Shown here one piece after another: positions 30,072-42,359 of a stretch of DNA of 64,000 nucleotides (its first letter is position 1; each line of letters begins with the position of its first letter). Made by a program: the position numbers and the translations under genes. The DNA lies in assembly GCF_036346105.1 (NCBI RefSeq), contig NZ_CP107811.1:5661501-5725500 (forward strand), written 5' to 3'. The DNA comes from Streptomyces sp. NBC_00539 (GTDB taxonomy: Bacteria > Actinomycetota > Actinomycetes > Streptomycetales > Streptomycetaceae). Under the pieces are notes generated by a model that saw only the letters and a list, made by a program, of their open reading frames with translations, ran no database searches and was not told where the DNA came from.

Positions 30072-30550
30072 CCTGCCCGGGGGCCGCCCCGCGCCCGCCG
30101 CGGCCTCGGATACGATGGTCCACGGAAACCGGCGCCACATCCGTGATCTCGATCACGGGGTGAGGCCGGACCTGGACGTGAGCGGCGGCCCCTGCGGCCG
30201 CGGATTCCGCGGAAACACGGAGGATCGCGTCCCCGTCCGGGGTGACGGCCGAAAGCGGCCGGCCCCCCTGTCCCGCACCGCGGCGGCTCCTGGTGTCAGG
30301 AGCATCCGCCCACGTGGGGGATACTGAGGCGTTGGACTCTACGAGGGTTCGTACGCGTTCGGCTCCGGTGAGCTGCCGAACGCCTTCCCTGGGACGCGGC
30401 TGACCCTGCTTAACGTCGTCGAAAGCGGATTCCGTTTCGTTGGAACCCGAACTCCGATGCGCACTGGGCAGGGGGATCCCATGTGGTCGAGACATTACGT
30501 CCCCCTCGTTACCGGTAAGTCTCACCTGACTACATGGAGGTAGGTTCCAC
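30072..30550 (+). promoter_or_regulatory. Long structured leader region upstream of rpsD
   Basis: 479 bases without a credible gene. Hairpins visible by eye are 30141-30158 (eight-base arms CCGTGATC and GATCACGG), 30246-30261 (CGGCCG-AAAG-CGGCCG) and 30286-30303 (GCTCCTG-GTGT-CAGGAGC), plus an imperfect one at 30427-30448. TACGAT (30111-30116) could be a -10, which would give an mRNA leader of about 430 bases. Ribosomal protein S4 controls its own operon in other bacteria, so autoregulation is possible. I do not recognise a published RNA motif here. Confidence 0.5.
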
Positions 30551-31162
30551 GTGAACCAGAAGCGACCCAAGGTCAAGAAGTCGCGTGCCCTCGGCATTGC
30601 GCTGACCCCGAAGGCCGTCAAGTACTTCGAGGCCCGCCCCTACCCGCCGGGCGAGCACGGCCGTGGCCGCAAGCAGAACTCGGACTACAAGGTTCGTCTG
30701 CTCGAGAAGCAGCGTCTGCGCGCCCAGTACGACATCTCTGAGCGTCAGATGGCCCGCGCCTACGACCGCGCCAAGAAGGCCGAAGGCAAGACGGGCGAGG
30801 CGCTGGTCGTCGAGCTCGAGCGTCGCCTCGACGCCCTGGTCCTGCGTTCGGGCATCGCCCGCACCATCTACCAGGCCCGCCAGATGGTGGTCCACGGCCA
30901 CATCGAGGTCAACGGTGCCAAGGTCGACAAGCCGTCGTTCCGCGTCCGCCCGGACGACGTGATCACGGTTCGCGAGCGCAGCCGCGAGAAGGTTCCGTTC
31001 CAGGTTGCCCGTGAGGGTGGCTACGCAGGCGAGGGCGAGACCCCCCGTTACCTGCAGGTCAACCTGAAGGCCCTGGCCTTCCGCCTGGACCGCGACCCGA
31101 ACCGCAAGGAAATCCCGGTCATCTGCGACGAGCAGCTCGTCGTCGAGTACTACGCCCGCTGA
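30551..31162 (+). CDS. rpsD: 30S ribosomal protein S4
   Basis: 203 residues. It has the N-terminal S4 domain and the C-terminal S4 RNA-binding domain ([25 protein letters not shown]). The N-terminus has no zinc-binding Cys cluster, so this is the Cys-free (C-minus) form. S4 starts assembly of the 30S body and helps proofread the ribosomal A site. The GTG start follows GGAGGTAGG. The gene stands alone, outside the alpha operon, as is usual in Streptomyces. Codon use is strongly biased, as in highly expressed genes. Confidence 0.97.
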   Translation: MNQKRPKVKKSRALGIALTPKAVKYFEARPYPPGEHGRGRKQNSDYKVRLLEKQRLRAQYDISERQMARAYDRAKKAEGKTGEALVVELERRLDALVLRSGIARTIYQARQMVVHGHIEVNGAKVDKPSFRVRPDDVITVRERSREKVPFQVAREGGYAGEGETPRYLQVNLKALAFRLDRDPNRKEIPVICDEQLVVEYYAR

Positions 31163-31194
31163 TCTTCCGGCGGTCGTAGCCCCACAGGCTGGTC

Positions 31195-31240
31195 AGCCCG
31201 CCGGTTCCCCCTCGGGGGAGCCGGCGGGCTTCCTGTTTTC
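31195..31240 (+). terminator. Intrinsic terminator after rpsD
   Basis: A long GC-rich stem (31195-31210 with 31214-31230, one bulge) is followed by TTCCTGTTTTC, an unusually T-rich tail for this genome. It ends the rpsD transcript. Confidence 0.85.
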
Positions 31241-31343
31241 CGGGCCCGTGCCGGAATTCCGGTACGGCCGGGGATCTCCGGCGCGATAGGGTCGGAGAAG
31301 ACTTTTCATACCCAGCGATCTATGTGCAGGAAGCGGTGCAAAC

Positions 31344-31772
31344 GTGTCCGGTGGAGAGGTGGCCGGGATCCTCGTGGCCGTCTTCTGGGCCATCCTGGTC
31401 TCTTTCCTCGCCGTGGTGCTGGTGAGACTGGCCCAGGTGCTCAAGGCGACCACCAAGCTCGTGGCGGACGTGACCGAGCAGGCGGTTCCGCTGCTCGCCG
31501 ACGCCTCCACCACCGTGCGCTCCGCACGCACCCAGCTCGACCGGGTCGACGCGATCGCGAGCGACGTCCAGGAGGTCACCTCCAACGCCTCCGCGCTGTC
31601 CTCGACCGTGGCCTCCACCTTCGGTGGTCCGCTGGTCAAGGTCGCGGCCTTCGGCTACGGGGTGCGCAAGGCCCTGGGCAGGACCGACGCCGAGCCCACC
31701 AAGACCCCCCGACGCACTGTGATCGTCGGCCGTACGGTGCCGGCCGCCCGGCGCCGGAAGCAGAAGGGCTGA
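31344..31772 (+). CDS. DUF948 family membrane protein
   Basis: 142 residues. One N-terminal membrane helix (about 6-27) is followed by a helical heptad-like stretch (residues 30-90) and a basic tail (AARRRKQKG). This fits DUF948, which includes general-stress proteins of unknown function. The start is GTG with GGAAG about 11 bases upstream. A TAGGGT near 31286 may be the -10 for the whole alaS unit. It lies eight bases before the DUF6167 gene and in the same direction as alaS. Confidence 0.88.
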   Translation: MSGGEVAGILVAVFWAILVSFLAVVLVRLAQVLKATTKLVADVTEQAVPLLADASTTVRSARTQLDRVDAIASDVQEVTSNASALSSTVASTFGGPLVKVAAFGYGVRKALGRTDAEPTKTPRRTVIVGRTVPAARRRKQKG

Positions 31773-31780
31773 GACCTCCG

Positions 31781-32152
31781 ATGTTCCGCCGAGCCTTCTG
31801 GTTCACCGCAGGCGCCGCCGCCGGCGTGTGGGCCACCACCAAGGTCAACCGGCAGCTCAAGAAGCTGACGCCGGAGAGCCTCGCCGCACAGGCCGCCGAC
31901 AAGGCCGTCGAGGCGGGCCACCGCCTCAAGGACTTCGCCCTGGACGTCAAGGCGGGAATGACGCAGCGCGAAGAAGAGCTGAACGACGCACTGGGCCTGC
32001 ACCAGGACGCCGACAAGCCGGCCCTGGCCGACAACGTCACGGCCCTGCCCGGGCCCCGGCGGATGCGGGCCATCGCGCTCGACCCGTCCGACCAGACCAC
32101 CCACCGCCCGAACATCTCGTACAACTCGTACAACCGGAATGAGGACCACTGA
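31781..32152 (+). CDS. Small DUF6167-type protein upstream of alaS
   Basis: 123 residues. A short hydrophobic N-terminus (about 5-20, Ala/Gly-rich) could be a weak membrane anchor. A helical Lys/Glu-rich middle and a hydrophilic Asn/Tyr tail follow. It resembles the small protein usually found between the DUF948 gene and alaS in streptomycetes. Its function is unknown. The ATG follows the DUF948 stop by eight bases, and its TGA shares an A with the alaS ATG. Confidence 0.85.
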   Translation: MFRRAFWFTAGAAAGVWATTKVNRQLKKLTPESLAAQAADKAVEAGHRLKDFALDVKAGMTQREEELNDALGLHQDADKPALADNVTALPGPRRMRAIALDPSDQTTHRPNISYNSYNRNEDH

Positions 32153-34821
32153 TGGAGTCGGCTGAAATCCGCCGCCGCTGGCTGAGCTTCTTCGAGGAGC
32201 GCGGTCACACCGTTGTCCCTTCGGCGTCGCTCATCGCGGACGACCCGACTCTGCTGCTGGTACCCGCGGGCATGGTGCCGTTCAAGCCCTACTTCCTGGG
32301 CGAGGTCAAGCCGCCGGCCCCGAGGCTGACCAGCGTGCAGAAGTGCGTCCGCACCCCGGACATCGAAGAGGTCGGCAAGACCACCCGCCACGGCACGTTC
32401 TTCCAGATGTGCGGCAACTTCTCCTTCGGGGACTACTTCAAGGAAGGCGCCATCAAGTACGCCTGGGAGCTGCTCACCAGCTCCGTGGCGGACGGCGGCT
32501 ACGGCCTCGAGCCCGAGAAGCTCTGGATCACCGTCTACCTCGACGACGACGAGGCCGAGCAGATCTGGCGCGACGTGATCGGCGTGCCCGCCGAGCGCAT
32601 CCAGCGCCTGGGCAAGAAGGACAACTTCTGGTCCATGGGCGTCCCCGGCCCCTGCGGCCCCTGCTCCGAGATCAACTACGACCGCGGCCCCGAGTTCGGC
32701 GTCGAGGGCGGCCCGGCCGTCAACGACGAGCGGTACGTGGAGATCTGGAACCTGGTCTTCATGCAGTACGAGCGTGGCGCCGGCGACGGGAAGGAAGACT
32801 TCCCGATCCTCGGTGACCTGCCCTCGAAGAACATCGACACCGGCCTCGGTCTCGAACGCCTCGCCATGATCCTGCAGGGCGTGCAGAACATGTACGAGAC
32901 CGACACCCTGCGCGTGGTCATGGACAAGGCCACCGAACTGACCGGCGTCCGCTACGGCGCCGCCCAGGGCACCGACGTCTCGCTGCGCGTGGTCGCCGAC
33001 CACATCCGCACCTCGACGATGCTCATCGGCGACGGCGTCACCCCCGGCAACGAGGGCCGCGGCTACGTGCTGCGCCGCATCATGCGCCGCGCCATCCGCA
33101 ACATGCGCCTCATGGGTGCCACCGGCCCGGTCGTCCAGGACCTCATCGGCGTCGTGATCGACACGATGGGACAGCAGTACCCGGAGCTCATCACCGACAG
33201 GAAGCGCATCGAGACCGTCGCGCTCGCCGAAGAGGCCGCCTTCCTCAAGGCCATCAAGGGCGGCACGAACATCCTCGACACCGCCGTGACCGAGACCAAG
33301 GCCACGGGCGGCACGGTCCTCTCCGGTGACAAGGCCTTCCTGCTCCACGACACCTGGGGCTTCCCGATCGACCTGACCCTGGAGATGGCCGCCGAGCAGG
33401 GCCTCTCCGTGGACGAGAGCGGCTTCCGCCGCCTCATGCAGGAGCAGCGCGACCGCGCCAAGGCCGACGCCAAGGCCAAGAAGACCGGCCACGCGGACAT
33501 GTCCGCCTACCGGGAGATCGCCGACGGATCCGGCGCCACCGAGTTCACCGGCTACGCCACCAACCAGGGCGAGTCCACGATCGTCGGCCTCCTGGTCAAC
33601 GGCGTCTCCGCGCCCGCCGCCTCCGAGGGCGACGAGGTCGAGGTCGTCCTCGACCGCACCCCCTTCTACGCCGAGGGCGGCGGCCAGCTCGCCGACCAGG
33701 GCCGGATCAAGCTCGACTCCGGCGCCGTCATCGAGGTCCGCGACGTCCAGCAGCCCGTCCCGGGCGTCTCCGTGCACAAGGGGTCGGTGCAGGTCGGCGA
33801 GGTGACCGTGGGCGCCTCCGCCTACGCCGCCATCGACGTCAAGCGCCGCCGGGCCATCGCCCGCGCCCACTCCGCCACGCACCTGACCCACCAGGCGCTG
33901 CGCGACGCGCTGGGCCCGACGGCCGCCCAGGCCGGTTCCGAGAACTCGCCCGGCCGCTTCCGCTTCGACTTCGGCTCGCCGAACGCCGTCCCCGGCACGG
34001 TCCTCACCGACGTCGAGCAGAAGATCAACGACGTGCTCGCCCGTGAGCTGGACGTCACCGCCGAGGTCATGAGCATCGACGAGGCGAAGAAGCAGGGCGC
34101 CATCGCCGAGTTCGGCGAGAAGTACGGCGAGCGCGTGCGCGTCGTGACCATCGGAGACTTCTCCAAGGAGCTGTGCGGCGGCACCCACGTCGGCAACACC
34201 AGCCAGCTCGGCCTGGTCAAGCTGCTCGGCGAGTCCTCCATCGGCTCCGGCGTACGCCGCGTCGAGGCCCTGGTGGGCGTGGACGCGTACAACTTCCTCG
34301 CCAAGGAGCACACGGTCGTCGCCCAGCTCCAGGAGCTGGTCAAGGGCCGTCCGGAGGAGCTGCCGGAGAAGATCGCCTCCATGCTCGGCAAGTTGAAGGA
34401 CGCCGAGAAGGAGATCGAGAAGTTCCGCGCGGAGAAGGTCCTCCAGGCCGCCGCGGGGCTCGCCGAGAACGCCCAGGACATCCGCGGCGTGGCTCTCGTC
34501 GTGGGTCAGGTGCCCGACGGCACCGGCGCCGACGACCTGCGCAAGCTGGTCCTCGACGTGCGGGGCCGGATCCAGGGCGGCCGCCCGGTCGTCGTGGCCC
34601 TGTTCACCGTGGCGGGCGGCCGCCCGCTGACGGTCATCGCCACCAACGACGCCGCCCGCGAGCGCGGTCTCAAGGCCGGTGACCTGGTCCGCGCCGCCGC
34701 CAAGACCCTCGGCGGCGGCGGTGGCGGCAAGCCGGACGTGGCCCAGGGCGGCGGCCAGAACCCGGCCGCCGTGCCGGAGGCCATCGCCGCGGTCGAGCGC
34801 CTCGTCGCCGAGACGGCCTGA
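32152..34821 (+). CDS. alaS: Alanyl-tRNA synthetase
   Basis: 889 residues with the full AlaRS layout: a class II catalytic domain (motif 2 region [18 protein letters not shown]), tRNA-recognition domain, editing domain with HSATH and CGGTH zinc motifs, and a C-terminal coiled coil plus Gly-rich C-Ala domain (about 720-885). It charges tRNA-Ala and clears mischarged Ser- and Gly-tRNA. The ATG overlaps the preceding stop, and ruvX begins two bases after its own stop. Confidence 0.97.
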   Translation: MESAEIRRRWLSFFEERGHTVVPSASLIADDPTLLLVPAGMVPFKPYFLGEVKPPAPRLTSVQKCVRTPDIEEVGKTTRHGTFFQMCGNFSFGDYFKEGAIKYAWELLTSSVADGGYGLEPEKLWITVYLDDDEAEQIWRDVIGVPAERIQRLGKKDNFWSMGVPGPCGPCSEINYDRGPEFGVEGGPAVNDERYVEIWNLVFMQYERGAGDGKEDFPILGDLPSKNIDTGLGLERLAMILQGVQNMYETDTLRVVMDKATELTGVRYGAAQGTDVSLRVVADHIRTSTMLIGDGVTPGNEGRGYVLRRIMRRAIRNMRLMGATGPVVQDLIGVVIDTMGQQYPELITDRKRIETVALAEEAAFLKAIKGGTNILDTAVTETKATGGTVLSGDKAFLLHDTWGFPIDLTLEMAAEQGLSVDESGFRRLMQEQRDRAKADAKAKKTGHADMSAYREIADGSGATEFTGYATNQGESTIVGLLVNGVSAPAASEGDEVEVVLDRTPFYAEGGGQLADQGRIKLDSGAVIEVRDVQQPVPGVSVHKGSVQVGEVTVGASAYAAIDVKRRRAIARAHSATHLTHQALRDALGPTAAQAGSENSPGRFRFDFGSPNAVPGTVLTDVEQKINDVLARELDVTAEVMSIDEAKKQGAIAEFGEKYGERVRVVTIGDFSKELCGGTHVGNTSQLGLVKLLGESSIGSGVRRVEALVGVDAYNFLAKEHTVVAQLQELVKGRPEELPEKIASMLGKLKDAEKEIEKFRAEKVLQAAAGLAENAQDIRGVALVVGQVPDGTGADDLRKLVLDVRGRIQGGRPVVVALFTVAGGRPLTVIATNDAARERGLKAGDLVRAAAKTLGGGGGGKPDVAQGGGQNPAAVPEAIAAVERLVAETA

Positions 34822-34823
34822 CG

Positions 34824-35294
34824 ATGACGCTGCGCCGCGGCCGCCGACTGGCCATCGACGTCGGGGACGCCCGGATCGGGGTCGCTTCCTGCGACCCCGA
34901 CGGGGTGCTGGCCACACCGGTGGAAACCGTGCCGGGCCGGGACGTCCCGTTCGCCCACCGGCGGCTGCGGCAGCTCGTGCAGGAGTACGAGCCGCTCGAA
35001 GTCGTGGTCGGCCTCCCCCGCTCGCTCAGCGGGCGGGAGGGGCCGGCCGCGGCCAAGGTGCGCGCCTTCGCGGGCGAACTCGCCAAGGGCATCAAGCCGG
35101 TGACGGTCCGTCTGGTGGACGAGCGCATGACCACGGTCACCGCCGCACAGGGGCTGCGGGCCTCGGGCAGGAACGCCAAGAAGGGGCGGGCGGTCATCGA
35201 CCAGGCCGCCGCCGTGGTGATCCTCCAGAACGCTCTTGAGACCGAACGGGTATCAGGTAATCCGCCCGGTGAGTGCGTCGAAGTGGTTGTCTGA
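34824..35294 (+). CDS. ruvX: RuvX/YqgF family pre-16S rRNA nuclease
   Basis: 156 residues with an RNase H-like fold. The first strand AIDVGDARIGVASCDP carries the acidic residue, VVGLPRSLSG follows, and VRLVDERMTTV has a second acidic pair. The family is linked to processing of the 16S rRNA 5' end and, in some reports, to junction resolution. The ATG lies two bases after the alaS stop. From memory, alaS-ruvX-mltG-aroE is a conserved actinobacterial order. Confidence 0.93.
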   Translation: MTLRRGRRLAIDVGDARIGVASCDPDGVLATPVETVPGRDVPFAHRRLRQLVQEYEPLEVVVGLPRSLSGREGPAAAKVRAFAGELAKGIKPVTVRLVDERMTTVTAAQGLRASGRNAKKGRAVIDQAAAVVILQNALETERVSGNPPGECVEVVV

Positions 35295-35419
35295 TCGCGA
35301 TACGGTAACGTTCCGCGCGATGTGACGGCATTCGAACAGCCGTCGCCCACCACTTCAGAGGCGGAACCGGGTGCCGCGGCGACGAGCCGCTGCCTCCGTC
35401 TCGCGGCTCTAGGGGACCG

Positions 35420-37165
35420 ATGACTGAGTATGGCCGGGGCCGCGCCCCCGAACCGTGGCACCCCGAGGACCCCTTGTACGGGGACCAGGGGTACGACGGG
35501 CATCCGGCCCAGCAGGGTCAGCTGCCTTACGCCGGTGACCAGCAGCAGTACGCGCAGGCGCCGCAGCACCAGGACCCCCAGTTCCAGGCCCCTCAGTTCC
35601 AGGACGGCCAGTTCCAGGACGGCCGGCAGTACCAGCAGCACCCGGAGCAGCTCCAGCAGCAGTACCAGCAGTACCCGCAGGAGGGTTTCCTCCCGCACCA
35701 GCAGTACCAGCAGAGCGACCAGCCGCAGCCGGCGTACGGGGGCCAGCCCTGGGACACCGGCCAGGGCCAGTACGCGGGCGCGCCCGCGCCGGCGGATCCG
35801 TACACGGGTGCGGGTGCCGACCCGTACGCGGGCGCCGAGCCGTACGCCCAGCAGACCGGCGCCGGTTTCCCCGGCGAGGCCCCCGACCTGTACGCGACCC
35901 CGGAGGCCTACCCGCCGCCGGTGCCCCCGAGCCGGCGCCACCTGGAACCGGAGCCGGGGAGCCAGGACACCGACCTCCTCACCGAGGACCCCGAGGAGGA
36001 CCCCGAGCCCGCCGACGACGACGAGGGCCGCGGCGGCGGTGGCCGCCGCGGGGGCCGTTCGAAGAAGGCGAAGACGAAACCCAGACGCCGCGGCGTGTCC
36101 TGCCTGGTCGCGGCCGTGGTCGTCGCGGCCGTCCTCGGCGGTGGCGGCTACTACGGCTACACCTACCTCAAGGCCCGCTACGGCCCCGGCGAGGACTACG
36201 CCGGCCCCGGCCTCGAAGAGACCGTGGACGTCGAGATCCCCAAGAACGCCACCCTCGCCCAGATGGGCAGCATCCTGGAGAAGGCGGGCGTCGTCGCGAG
36301 CGCCAAGGCGTTCATCACCGCCGCGGACACCCCCAAGGGCAAGGGCATCCAGCCCGGCACCTACCCGCTGAAGAAGAAGATGTCCGCCGCCGCCGCCGTC
36401 GCGCTGATGACGGACCCCTCGAAGCTGAACGTCATCATCGTTCCCGAGGGCAAACGCAACGTCGACGTCTACGCCATGATCGACAACAAGCTCGGCAAGC
36501 CGCAGGGCACCACCCAGGACATCGCGAAGCGCGAGGCCAAGAACCTCGGCCTGCCGGCCTGGGCCGCCTCCAACCCGAAGGTCATGGACCCGCTCGAAGG
36601 GTTCCTGTACCCGACGCGCTACGACCTGGCCAAGGACATGGCCCCCGAGGTGCTGCTCAAGCAGATGGTCAAGAACGCGAGCGACAAGTACGCGTCGCTC
36701 GGCCTCGAAGCCAAGGCCAAGGACCTCGGACTGGAGAACCCGCTCCAGGTCGTCACGGTCGCCAGCCTCGTCAACGCGGAGGGCATGAACCACGACGACT
36801 TCCGCAAGATGTCCGACGTCATCTACAACCGACTCAAGAAGACGAACGACGTCACCAACCAGAAGCTCGAATTCGACTCCACGATCAACTACCTCAAGGG
36901 CACGAGCAACATCAACGTCTCGCGCGCCGAGACCAAGACGCTCGACCACCCGTACAACACCTACTTCTACAAGGGCCTGCCGCCGGGTCCCATCGGCAAC
37001 CCCGGCTCCGACGCCCTGAACGCCTCGCTCAACCCCGACAGGGGCGGCTGGATGTTCTTCGTGTCGGTCGACGGCCAGAAGACGACCTTCACCAAGACGT
37101 TCGCGGAGCACGAGAAACTGGTGGCGGAGTTCAACGAGCGGCAGAAGCAGAAGAACGGCGGATAG
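35420..37165 (+). CDS. mltG: Endolytic murein transglycosylase MltG
   Basis: 581 residues. A long cytoplasmic N-terminus (about 1-225) is very Gln/Pro/Tyr-rich at first and acidic later, then comes one membrane helix (about 227-248) and the extracellular YceG/MltG domain. The catalytic Glu is Glu454 in the A-S-L-V-N-A-E-G motif, equivalent to the E. coli active-site Glu. MltG cuts nascent peptidoglycan strands and is thought to set glycan length. The Gln-rich head is of unknown role but is common in Streptomyces. The ATG follows a weak purine stretch. aroE begins six bases after its stop. Confidence 0.93.
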   Translation: MTEYGRGRAPEPWHPEDPLYGDQGYDGHPAQQGQLPYAGDQQQYAQAPQHQDPQFQAPQFQDGQFQDGRQYQQHPEQLQQQYQQYPQEGFLPHQQYQQSDQPQPAYGGQPWDTGQGQYAGAPAPADPYTGAGADPYAGAEPYAQQTGAGFPGEAPDLYATPEAYPPPVPPSRRHLEPEPGSQDTDLLTEDPEEDPEPADDDEGRGGGGRRGGRSKKAKTKPRRRGVSCLVAAVVVAAVLGGGGYYGYTYLKARYGPGEDYAGPGLEETVDVEIPKNATLAQMGSILEKAGVVASAKAFITAADTPKGKGIQPGTYPLKKKMSAAAAVALMTDPSKLNVIIVPEGKRNVDVYAMIDNKLGKPQGTTQDIAKREAKNLGLPAWAASNPKVMDPLEGFLYPTRYDLAKDMAPEVLLKQMVKNASDKYASLGLEAKAKDLGLENPLQVVTVASLVNAEGMNHDDFRKMSDVIYNRLKKTNDVTNQKLEFDSTINYLKGTSNINVSRAETKTLDHPYNTYFYKGLPPGPIGNPGSDALNASLNPDRGGWMFFVSVDGQKTTFTKTFAEHEKLVAEFNERQKQKNGG

Positions 37166-37171
37166 CAACAC

Positions 37172-37996
37172 ATGTCACGCATACGGGCCGCGGTGCTGGG
37201 GTCGCCCATCGAGCACTCCCTCTCACCGGTGCTCCACCGCGCCGCGTACCGCGAGCTCGGCCTCGCCGACTGGACCTACGACCGGTTCGAGATCGACGAG
37301 GCTGCGCTGGCCGGGTTCCTGGCGGGACTCGGACCCGAGTGGGCGGGGCTGTCACTGACCATGCCGCTCAAGCGGGCGGTCATCCCACTGCTCGACGCAG
37401 TCAATGACACCGCAGCCTCCGTGGAGGCCGTCAACACCGTGGTCTTCACCGAGGACGGCCGCCGCCTCGGCGACAACACCGACATCCCCGGCATCGTCGC
37501 CGCGCTGCACGAGCAGGGCGTCGACAAGGTGCCGGCCGCCGCGATCCTCGGCGCCGGCGCCACCGCCTCCTCCGCGCTGGCCGCACTCGCACGGATCTGC
37601 ACCGGCGAGGTCACCGCGTACGTGCGCTCCCGCGCCCGGGCGGACGAGATGCGGCAGTGGGGCGAGCGGCTCGGTGTCGAGGTCCGCACGGCCGACTGGT
37701 CGCGGGCGGCCGAGGCACTGGCCGCCCCCCTGGTCATCGCCACCACCCCGGCCGGCGCCACGGACGAGCTGGCCCCCGCCGTGCCCGCCGCCCCCGGCAC
37801 CCTGTTCGACGTCCTGTACGACCCCTGGCCCACCGCCCTCGCCGCCGTCTGGTCCGCCCGCGGCGGCGCACTGGTCGGCGGCCTCGACCTGCTCGTGCAC
37901 CAGGCCGTCCTCCAGGTCGAGCAGATGACCGGCCGCGCTCCCGGCCCGCTCGCCGCCATGCGGGCCGCCGGTGAGCGGGCGCTCGCCGCGCGTTAG
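37172..37996 (+). CDS. aroE: Shikimate dehydrogenase
   Basis: 274 residues. The shikimate-binding start GSPIEHSLSPVLH and the catalytic Lys in LTMPLKRAV are present, as is the conserved N-x-x-x-x-D in DNTDIPG. The nucleotide-binding loop GAGATASSAL fits an NADP enzyme. It reduces 3-dehydroshikimate to shikimate. It lies directly behind mltG and 134 bases before aroC, so it may be expressed from the mltG transcript, while aroC-K-B-Q may have an additional promoter. Confidence 0.95.
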   Translation: MSRIRAAVLGSPIEHSLSPVLHRAAYRELGLADWTYDRFEIDEAALAGFLAGLGPEWAGLSLTMPLKRAVIPLLDAVNDTAASVEAVNTVVFTEDGRRLGDNTDIPGIVAALHEQGVDKVPAAAILGAGATASSALAALARICTGEVTAYVRSRARADEMRQWGERLGVEVRTADWSRAAEALAAPLVIATTPAGATDELAPAVPAAPGTLFDVLYDPWPTALAAVWSARGGALVGGLDLLVHQAVLQVEQMTGRAPGPLAAMRAAGERALAAR

Positions 37997-38130
37997 GCGC
38001 ACGGGCCGTCCGATAGCTGGACCGGAGCGTGGTGCACCGGCCCGGACGTGGGAGGATCGGGTACGGCGGATCCGGGCCGCGCACCCCGATCGCGCCGTGG
38101 CTGTACCAGGCGCGAGCATGAGGAGCATCG

Positions 38131-41355
<3,225 letters not shown>

Positions 41356-41435
41356 CGGTGCTGGTGGGCGGCTCGGGCTCCGCGGTCATATAACGTTCTC
41401 GCATCAGTCGCCGGAACGAGACGGAGTGGCAGCGG

Positions 41436-42245
41436 ATGCAGCAAGGAGTGGGGAGCGGCGGCTGGGGGCAGCCGGGGCAGCATCCGCAGGCGCCCCCGCA
41501 GCCGCCCATGGCCCCGGCGCAGGGCTGGCCCCCTTCCGGGCAGCCGACGCCGCCCGGGCAGCCGACGCCGCACGACCGGTCCCCGGCGCAGGACAGCGGC
41601 GGATACGTTCCGCTGCCGCCCGCCCAGTCGCCGTCGCCCGAGCCCACCGGGCACATCCCGCTGCCGCCAGCGGTCGCCCCCGGCACCGGCGCGGCCACCC
41701 TCGCGGTGCTGCTGATCGGCCCGGCGGGCGCGGGCAAGACGACCGTGGCACGGCACTGGGCCGCCACCCGGCCGGTGCCGACCGCGCACGTCAGCCTGGA
41801 CGACGTCCGCGAATGGGTCTGCTCGGGCTTCGCGGACCCCCAGGCGGGCTGGAACGACCACTCCGAGGCCCAGTACCGCCTGGCCCGCCGCACCTGCGGT
41901 TTCGCCGCCCGCAACTTCCTGGCGAACGGCATCTCCTGCATCCTGGACGACGCCGTCTTCCCCGACCGGCCCGTGGTGGGCCTGGGCGGCTGGAAACGGC
42001 ACGTGGGCCCGGCCCTGCTGCCGGTCGTGCTGCTGCCCGGCCTGGAGGTCGTCCTGGAGCGCAACGCGGCCCGTTCCGGCAACCGCAGGCTCTCCGACGA
42101 GGAGGTCGCCCGGATCCACGGGCGGATGGCCGGCTGGTACGGGTCCGGCCTGCCGATCATCGACAACTCCCAGCTCGACGTCGAGGGCACGGCCCGCGCG
42201 CTGGACGAGACCCTGGCCCGCGTCATCGGCTCGCCCGCCTACTGA
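41436..42245 (+). CDS. P-loop kinase-like protein with Pro/Gln-rich N-terminus
   Basis: 269 residues. The first 80 or so are low-complexity Pro, Gln and Gly. A zeta-toxin/AAA_33-like P-loop domain follows: Walker A GPAGAGKT (95-102), then LDDVREWVCSGF, the ILDDAVFPDR strand, and basic residues in RNAARSGNR that suit a kinase lid. The fold is that of small-molecule or polynucleotide-type kinases; no substrate can be named. It has its own likely promoter and lies between the aro cluster and an M24 peptidase homologue. No antitoxin-like gene is adjacent, so a toxin role is not supported. Confidence 0.82.
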   Translation: MQQGVGSGGWGQPGQHPQAPPQPPMAPAQGWPPSGQPTPPGQPTPHDRSPAQDSGGYVPLPPAQSPSPEPTGHIPLPPAVAPGTGAATLAVLLIGPAGAGKTTVARHWAATRPVPTAHVSLDDVREWVCSGFADPQAGWNDHSEAQYRLARRTCGFAARNFLANGISCILDDAVFPDRPVVGLGGWKRHVGPALLPVVLLPGLEVVLERNAARSGNRRLSDEEVARIHGRMAGWYGSGLPIIDNSQLDVEGTARALDETLARVIGSPAY

Positions 42246-42263
42246 GGGCCGCCCGGCCACCGC

Positions 42264-42299
42264 GGCCCGCCCGCCCGCCGGGGCCCGCCCGCCCGCCGG
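42264..42299 (+). repeat. Two tandem 18-base GC-rich repeats
   Basis: GGCCCGCCCGCCCGCCGG occurs twice head to tail in the gap between the kinase gene and the M24 homologue. It is probably replication slippage in a GC-only tract. Confidence 0.8.
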
Positions 42300-42345
42300 C
42301 CGCCCCGTACGGCGGCTCTCGCCAGGCCGGATGGGCGGTGCGCTC

Positions 42346-42351
42346 GTACGC
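42346..42351 (+). promoter_or_regulatory. Possible -10 box for a leaderless M24 peptidase mRNA
   Basis: TACGCT ends eight bases before the ATG at 42360, and no Shine-Dalgarno is visible. This fits a leaderless transcript. Confidence 0.4.
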
Positions 42352-42359
42352 TCGAATAC

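Noticed and set aside
29971-30327. A 118-codon plus-strand frame in the rpsD leader
   Set aside because: It overlaps the end of rarA, has no ribosome site and an Arg/Pro/Gly composition typical of random GC-rich sequence.
31636-34917. A 1093-codon minus-strand frame opposite alaS
   Set aside because: Antisense shadow of alaS and its neighbours. The alaS frame has all family motifs; the shadow is low-complexity Leu/Gly/Ala/Asp.
35590-35810. Tandem repeat array in the 5' part of mltG
   Set aside because: The repetitiveness comes from Gln-rich coding (CAG runs) with irregular spacing; no fixed repeat unit could be defined.
41436-42245. Toxin of a toxin-antitoxin pair (zeta type)
   Set aside because: No small antitoxin-like gene lies next to it, and the long Pro-rich head is atypical.
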